11,103 nt of DNA from Elusimicrobiota bacterium. GTDB lineage: Bacteria; Elusimicrobiota; Elusimicrobia; UBA1565; UBA9628. The notes below the pieces were generated by a model. That model was not told the origin of the DNA and ran no database searches. It saw only the letters and a list, made by a program, of their open reading frames with translations. Numbering within the stretch: the first letter of the stretch is position 1; every line of letters starts with the position of its first letter. This document shows, piece after piece, positions 7,239 through 11,103 of the stretch. The stretch spans positions 1-11,103 of the forward strand of contig JACQBB010000137.1 in NCBI GenBank assembly GCA_016194625.1, given 5' to 3'. Position numbers and translations under genes: made by a program.

Positions 7239-8352
7239 GGCGGCGCTTCTGGCCGTCCTCCTCGCGCCCGCCGCCGCGGCGGCCGCGCCGTCGGCGCCCG
7301 CGCCGAAGTCCACGACGATGGAGGACACCGTCGCCGTCGTGGACGGCGCCCCGATCCTGCTCTCCGAGTACCAGAAGGAGGCGGCGACCGCCCTCGACTA
7401 CTGGGGCAAGACCAACCCGGCCGCGCTCGCCGACCCGGCGAACGTGCGCAAGATCCGCGAGAGCACCCTCGAGGAGCTGATCACCCGCGAGCTGCTGGTC
7501 AACGAGGGCAACCGCGCGAAGATCAAGGTCCGCGACCGCGAGCTCGACGCCGCCGTCGACGAGATCAAGGCCCGCTTCCGCAAGGACGAGGCGACCGGCC
7601 GCGTCCTGGACGAGGCCGCCGCCGAGAAGGCCTTCGCCGAGCAGTTGAAGGTCGAGGGGATCGACTACGGCCAGTTCCGCGAGCGCCTGAGCCGCCAGAT
7701 CATGGCGCGCAAGGTCATCGACGAGAACGTGAAGTCCAAGGTGACGCCGCCGACCGAGGCCGAGGCGCGCGACTACTTCGAGAAGATCAAGTCCTACATC
7801 GCGTCGAAGAGCACCGAAGCCCCCAAGGGCATGGAGGAGGAGGACTTCATGGCGATGCGCGAGGCCGCCTCCCAGGTCAAGGCGATGAGCTCCGAGCGCG
7901 TGCGCGTCCAGCGCATCCTGATCCGCCTCTCGCCCGGCGCGTCCGACAACGAGCGCAAGCGCGCGTTGAAGACCGCCGAGGGCCTGCGCAAGCGCCTGGC
8001 CGAGGGCGAGGATTTCGCGAAGGTGGCCAAGGAGGAGTCCGAGGACCCCGAGAGCGCCGCCCGCGGCGGCGACATCGGCTACGTCCTGCGCGGCGTCGCC
8101 CCGCCCGAGATGGAGAAGACGGTGTTCGGGATGGAGGTCGGCCAGACCAGCCAGCCGATCCTGACCGAGATCGGCTACAGCATCCTGCGCGTCACCGAGA
8201 AGCGCGCCTCCGAGGCGCCCGAGTTCGACCGCTTCAAGGACGACCTGGCGTCCTTCCTGGGCAACATCAACTTCCGCAAGAGGCTCGACGCCTACGTGAA
8301 GACCCTGCGCGAGAAGGCGAGCATCGAGCGCCACCTCCCTGCCGCCCCTTAA
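7222..8352 (+). CDS. SurA-like periplasmic chaperone / parvulin peptidyl-prolyl isomerase
   Basis: A 376-residue exported foldase probably assisting outer-membrane or periplasmic protein folding. A short signal peptide (about 1-22, Ala-rich) leads into a SurA_N-like chaperone region (about 34-170): VAVVDGAPILLSEYQ is the usual start of this fold, followed by LEELITRELLVNEG. One parvulin domain spans about 225-327: VRVQRILIRLSPG, GEDFAKVAKEESEDPESAARGGDIGYV, MEKTVFGMEVGQTSQPILTEIGYSILRV. E. coli SurA has two parvulin domains; this has one, nearer to shorter SurA-like proteins. ATG 7222 has a strong GGAGGT (7211-7216) 5 nt upstream, inside the previous gene, so the pair is tightly coupled. The stop TAA (8350-8352) lies inside the start of the pdxA frame. 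Confidence 0.87.
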   Translation: MNSSNKAALLAVLLAPAAAAAAPSAPAPKSTTMEDTVAVVDGAPILLSEYQKEAATALDYWGKTNPAALADPANVRKIRESTLEELITRELLVNEGNRAKIKVRDRELDAAVDEIKARFRKDEATGRVLDEAAAEKAFAEQLKVEGIDYGQFRERLSRQIMARKVIDENVKSKVTPPTEAEARDYFEKIKSYIASKSTEAPKGMEEEDFMAMREAASQVKAMSSERVRVQRILIRLSPGASDNERKRALKTAEGLRKRLAEGEDFAKVAKEESEDPESAARGGDIGYVLRGVAPPEMEKTVFGMEVGQTSQPILTEIGYSILRVTEKRASEAPEFDRFKDDLASFLGNINFRKRLDAYVKTLREKASIERHLPAAP

Positions 8353-9271
8353 GACCCTCGCCTTCACCTGCGGCGACCCCGCGGGCGTCGGACCGCGGGC
8401 GGCGCTGGCGGCGGCGCGCGTCGTCGCGCGCGAGCGGCTGGCCGAGCCCGTCCTGGTCGGCGAGCGCTCCGTCTGGCGGCGCGCCGGCCTGCGCCGGTCT
8501 GACCCGGGCGTCCTCGACACCGCGCTGGGCTTGCGCGCGCCCGAGCCCGGGCGCCCGTCCGCCGACGGCGGACGGCTCTCGGCTGCCGCGTTCGAGGCGG
8601 CGCTGGACCTGTGCGCCCGCGGCCTGGCGGCGGGCCTCGTCACCGCCCCGATCGCCAAGGACCTGTGGGCCGCCGCGGGCTACGCCCACCGCGACCACAC
8701 CGAGCGCCTGGCCCGGTGCGCCGAGGACGGCCGCGCCGAGATGGTCCTGGGAGTCCCGTCGCGGCGCCTGTGGTGCGCGCTGGCCACGCGCCATCTCCCG
8801 TTGAAGGACGCCGTCCGGCGGCTGGACGCGGCCTCGGTCTTCCGCGCCGCCCGGGCACTGGATGGCGCCCTGCGCCTCCTGGGCCGCGTCCGCCCGCGCC
8901 TGGCGCTGTGCGCCCTCAACCCTCACGCCGGCGAGGGGGGCCTGCTCGGCGGCGAGGAGCGCGCCCTGCTGGCGCCGGCCGCGGCCGCCGCGCGCCGCGC
9001 GGGACTGCGCCTGGACGGCCCTCTCCCGGCCGACTCCGCCTGGCGCCTGCACGCCGAGGGCGCCTACGACGGCGTCGTGTGCCTGTACCACGACCAGGCG
9101 CTGATCCCGCTGAAGGTCGCCGGGGGGCTTTCGGGCGTGAACTGGACGGTCGGCCTGCCCTTCGTGCGCACCTCGCCCGCGCACGGGACCGCCTGGGACG
9201 CGGCGCAGACGGGCCTCATCGACCCGTCCGCGACGATCGAAGCCGCGCGCCTGGCGGCGCGCCTGCTCTAG
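8339..9271 (+). CDS. pdxA: 4-hydroxythreonine-4-phosphate dehydrogenase, apparent CTG start
   Basis: PdxA oxidises 4-phosphohydroxy-L-threonine with NAD(P)+ in the DXP-dependent pyridoxal phosphate pathway. The protein (about 310 residues; E. coli 329) shows the N-terminal LAFTCGDPAGVGP signature (residues 7-19), TAPIAKDLW, substrate-binding H120-T121 in DHTERL, and metal-ligand histidines at H152 (ATRHLPL), H196 (NPHAGEGG) and H251 (YHDQALIPLK). Their spacing of 44 and 55 residues almost matches E. coli (45 and 55). VGLPFVRTSPAHGTA closes the active site, with Ala where Asp is usual before HGT. The frame opens after a TGA at 8297-8299. No ATG, GTG or TTG occurs before the GDPAG motif, so CTG 8339 is the best start; it overlaps the foldase gene by 14 nt. 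ATG 8531 would delete the first 64 residues and the signature, so it is rejected. Last gene of the operon. Confidence 0.85.
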   Translation: MPPLKTLAFTCGDPAGVGPRAALAAARVVARERLAEPVLVGERSVWRRAGLRRSDPGVLDTALGLRAPEPGRPSADGGRLSAAAFEAALDLCARGLAAGLVTAPIAKDLWAAAGYAHRDHTERLARCAEDGRAEMVLGVPSRRLWCALATRHLPLKDAVRRLDAASVFRAARALDGALRLLGRVRPRLALCALNPHAGEGGLLGGEERALLAPAAAAARRAGLRLDGPLPADSAWRLHAEGAYDGVVCLYHDQALIPLKVAGGLSGVNWTVGLPFVRTSPAHGTAWDAAQTGLIDPSATIEAARLAARLL

Positions 9272-9612
9272 GCGACCTTGCCGATCCCTTTCGAGGCCAG
9301 CAGGTCGTTCAGGTAGCTGTCGAGGGCGTCCGCGTAGATGGGCGCGTAATCTGGACCCAGGTAGTAGGACGAGGCGTCGCTGGAGCTCTTCAGCTTGGCG
9401 CCGTTCTGGAGCGAGTGCACGGTCCGGATCGACTTGCACATCTTGGCCTTCTTGTCGGCGGGCAGCGCCTCGATGGCCTCCGGAGAGGCGAGTTTCGCGG
9501 GGGACGCGGCCAACTGGGCCCTGTCCTCCTCGCTGAGCTGGCAGGGGACGGCCGCGCGCGCCGGTGCGGCGAGGGCGACCGCGAGCAAGGGAAGCAGCAG
9601 AAGGGGTTTCAT
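9268..9612 (-). CDS. Small secreted protein of unknown function
   Basis: A 114-residue protein that I do not recognise. It has a clear signal peptide: MKP, a Leu/Ala core, then APARA with likely cleavage after residue 20. The mature part of about 94 residues has exactly two cysteines (C24 and C59), which could form a disulfide, a charged helical middle (SEEDRAQLAASPAKLASPEAIEAL) and a Tyr-rich stretch (SSYYLGPDYAPIYADALDSY, 81-100). ATG 9612 is well supported by AGGAGGT 7 nt upstream and a good promoter. The stop codon overlaps that of pdxA on the other strand. The coding signal is good; a structural or regulatory periplasmic role is possible but only a guess. Confidence 0.7.
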   Translation of the reverse strand: MKPLLLLPLLAVALAAPARAAVPCQLSEEDRAQLAASPAKLASPEAIEALPADKKAKMCKSIRTVHSLQNGAKLKSSSDASSYYLGPDYAPIYADALDSYLNDLLASKGIGKVA

Positions 9613-9632
9613 GGGGACGACCTCCTGGCCAG

Positions 9633-9661
9633 AGTATAGGCCGGGCTCCCGGGCAAATCAA
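9633..9661 (-). promoter_or_regulatory. Sigma70-like promoter of the small secreted protein gene
   Basis: On the minus strand TTGATT (9661-9656), a 17-nt spacer and TATACT (9638-9633) lie just upstream of AGGAGGT and ATG 9612. Transcription would start near 9626, giving a very short leader containing the Shine-Dalgarno. It diverges from the promoter of the TPR gene. Confidence 0.6.
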
Positions 9662-9729
9662 GGGCCCCGGTCCGTCCTAACCGGATTTTTACCGACGGGT
9701 TAATCCTGGGTAATTCGGGGCCGGCCGCC

Positions 9730-9758
9730 TTGACAAAGAACGGGGCTCCCTCTACACT
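9730..9758 (+). promoter_or_regulatory. Consensus-like promoter giving a leaderless mRNA for the TPR gene
   Basis: A perfect TTGACA (9730-9735), a 17-nt spacer and TACACT (9753-9758) make the best sigma70 promoter in the window. ATG 9765 lies 6 nt after the -10, at the expected transcription start, so the mRNA is predicted to be leaderless; CGGGGT in between is too close to act as a ribosome binding site. Confidence 0.7.
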
Positions 9759-9764
9759 CGGGGT

Positions 9765-11103
9765 ATGCGTCCGTGCTCCCGCGCGCTCGTCGCGCTCCTC
9801 GTCGGGTCCCTCTGCGTCCCCGCCGCTCGGGCCGCCAAACACGCCGCCAACGCCAAGGGCGACCGCTCGGTCTCCGAGATCGAGCAGTACATCGAGGCGG
9901 AGGCGCCGAACTTGGACCCCGAGACGCGCGCCGAGGTCATCGGCAAGATCGGGGACATCTTCGCCCAGCTTCCGCAGGACCGCAGCAAGCAGGGCGACTT
10001 CATCCGGCAGATGGTGAAGGCCGACCCGTCGCTGGGGACCCTCCTCCCGGGCTACCTCGCCCATTATCTCGAGAACCAGGCGCGGACGGTCGAGCCGACC
10101 CCGACGAAGACCCCGCTGAACGGTCCCATCAACGCGCCGGACGGCAAGACCGGCGTCCACCCGCAGCTCCCGTCGGGGTGGGAACTCGGCTTGGAGATGG
10201 CCCAGGACCGCTGGCGCCAGAACCCCACCGACCCGCACGGCAACCAGCAGCTCGGCGCGATGTACTACCTGCAGCACGAGTGGCGCGGCGCTTGGGACCG
10301 CTTCAACGACGCCTACAACGCCGGCGGACGCGACCCGCAGATGGTGGCGAACATGGCGGGAGCGGCCTACGAGCTGGGGGACTACGCGTCCGCCGCGCGC
10401 GCCGCGCGCGAGGCGCTCGCCTTGGACCCGGGGAACAAAGAGGCACTGACGATCTACCAGTTCTCCAAGGATCGGGTGCCGAAGGTGCGCCTGCCGTCGG
10501 CCCTGCCGGACTTCTCGACGGACCGGACGGCCGGGTCCGTGCCGGAGGGCGCGAACGCGCCCGTCGCGGCGGGCGCGCCCGCCGGCGGGGTCGTCGCCGC
10601 GCCGCCCCCGTCGGGGATGACCGCCCAGCAGGTCGCGGACCTGGCCAAGCAGGCCGCCGCGGGCGGGCCGAGCCAGCTCGCGCGCTCGGCCCAGTTCACG
10701 AAGGACGCGGCCAACGCGCTGCGCGTGCGCGATTATCCGGTCGCGTATCAGCTGGCGAGCGACGCGATCGTCCTGAACCCGCAGAACGCGCAGGCGCTGA
10801 ACTACCGCGCGATGTCGCTGAGCCAGATGCGGCGCTACTCGGACGCGGTCCAGGACGCGAGCGCCGCGCTCGGCCTGGCGCCGGGCAGCGCGGCGGTCCT
10901 GCAGACGCGCTCGTGGGCGTTCGCGAAGCAGGGGAAATATAAGGAAGCCCTGGTGGACGCGGAGGCCACCCTCTCCGGCGACCCGAACAACGCGTTCGCC
11001 CTCGAGAACAAGGCCTTCGCGCAGGCGGGTCTCGGCGACCGCGAGGGGGCGCACGACTCGCTGCGCCGCGCCGCGGCGATCGACCCGCGCTTCTCCACCC
11101 GCC
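9765..11103 (+). CDS. Secreted TPR-repeat protein (3' partial)
   Basis: The frame runs open from ATG 9765 to the right edge (446 codons seen, no stop). A signal peptide (1-23: MRPCSRALVALLVG core, ARA cleavage motif) sends it to the periplasm or beyond. After a helical N-terminal segment (33-105) come two tetratricopeptide repeats (about 157-224, including AAYELGDYASAARAAREALA), an Ala/Pro/Gly-rich linker (255-285), and at least four more 34-residue repeats (about 310-442) with the usual small and aromatic positions, such as AFAKQGKYKEALVDAEATL and AFAQAGLGDREGAHDSLRRA. TPRs act as protein-docking scaffolds; the partner is unknown. The start is fixed by the promoter 6 nt upstream and the signal peptide. 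Longer overlapping frames on both strands in this region lack such features. Confidence 0.85.
   Translation, partial: MRPCSRALVALLVGSLCVPAARAAKHAANAKGDRSVSEIEQYIEAEAPNLDPETRAEVIGKIGDIFAQLPQDRSKQGDFIRQMVKADPSLGTLLPGYLAHYLENQARTVEPTPTKTPLNGPINAPDGKTGVHPQLPSGWELGLEMAQDRWRQNPTDPHGNQQLGAMYYLQHEWRGAWDRFNDAYNAGGRDPQMVANMAGAAYELGDYASAARAAREALALDPGNKEALTIYQFSKDRVPKVRLPSALPDFSTDRTAGSVPEGANAPVAAGAPAGGVVAAPPPSGMTAQQVADLAKQAAAGGPSQLARSAQFTKDAANALRVRDYPVAYQLASDAIVLNPQNAQALNYRAMSLSQMRRYSDAVQDASAALGLAPGSAAVLQTRSWAFAKQGKYKEALVDAEATLSGDPNNAFALENKAFAQAGLGDREGAHDSLRRAAAIDPRFSTR

Noticed and set aside
8267..9661. Long minus-strand frame across pdxA and a 342-codon frame at 8611-9639
   Set aside because: Both are shadows of pdxA, whose active-site histidines and signatures are all in the other frame.
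9609..11054. Long minus-strand frame and a 389-codon plus-strand frame (9773-10942) over the TPR gene
   Set aside because: They encode compositionally extreme sequence without domains. The frame starting at 9765 has a promoter, signal peptide and regular 34-residue repeats.

Overview
The window reads as chromosomal DNA of a GC-rich Gram-negative bacterium. Most genes use almost only G/C-ending codons, and there are several signal peptides, a weak lipobox, and periplasmic SurA/PrsA-type folding factors. Very Ala/Pro-rich secreted proteins beside Mfd, parvulins and PdxA recall high-GC Elusimicrobiota. That assignment is an impression and cannot be proven from this sequence alone.

Layout, left to right. 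(1) Positions 2-358 hold the 3' end of a transcription-repair coupling factor gene (mfd). (2) From about 376 to 3260 there is an island of clearly lower GC with mixed codon use. It carries a compact type II restriction-modification system: a gamma-type N6-adenine methyltransferase and a XamI-family PD-(D/E)XK endonuclease, joined by a GTGA stop/start overlap, with their own sigma70-like promoter. XamI cuts GTCGAC, so this is the predicted site. (3) On the minus strand, 3297-5894 encodes a large secreted zinc metallopeptidase related to M4/M36 (HEDTH zinc site), with a long Ala/Pro leader, an FTP-like propeptide, a basic linker and a carboxypeptidase-regulatory-like domain. (4) On the plus strand, 6011-9271 is a probable operon: a stand-alone receiver-domain response regulator, two parvulin-type foldases (a probable lipoprotein and a SurA-like protein) with overlapping reading frames, and pdxA. 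(5) A small secreted protein of unknown function (9268-9612, minus) meets pdxA tail to tail, the two stop codons sharing one CTAG. (6) Diverging from it, a secreted TPR protein starts at 9765 and runs off the right edge.

Three points stand out beyond gene identity. The response regulator and TPR genes each have a start codon exactly 6 nt after a good -10 hexamer and no ribosome binding site, which predicts leaderless mRNAs. pdxA has no ATG, GTG or TTG that could start it, and a CTG at 8339 is the best candidate. The R-M island looks horizontally acquired, inserted directly after mfd with no visible integrase or transposase.

No tRNA, rRNA, CRISPR array or insertion sequence was seen, and no gene-free stretch exceeds 300 bases. 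The two longest gaps, 359-535 and 9613-9764, are described below as promoter regions.
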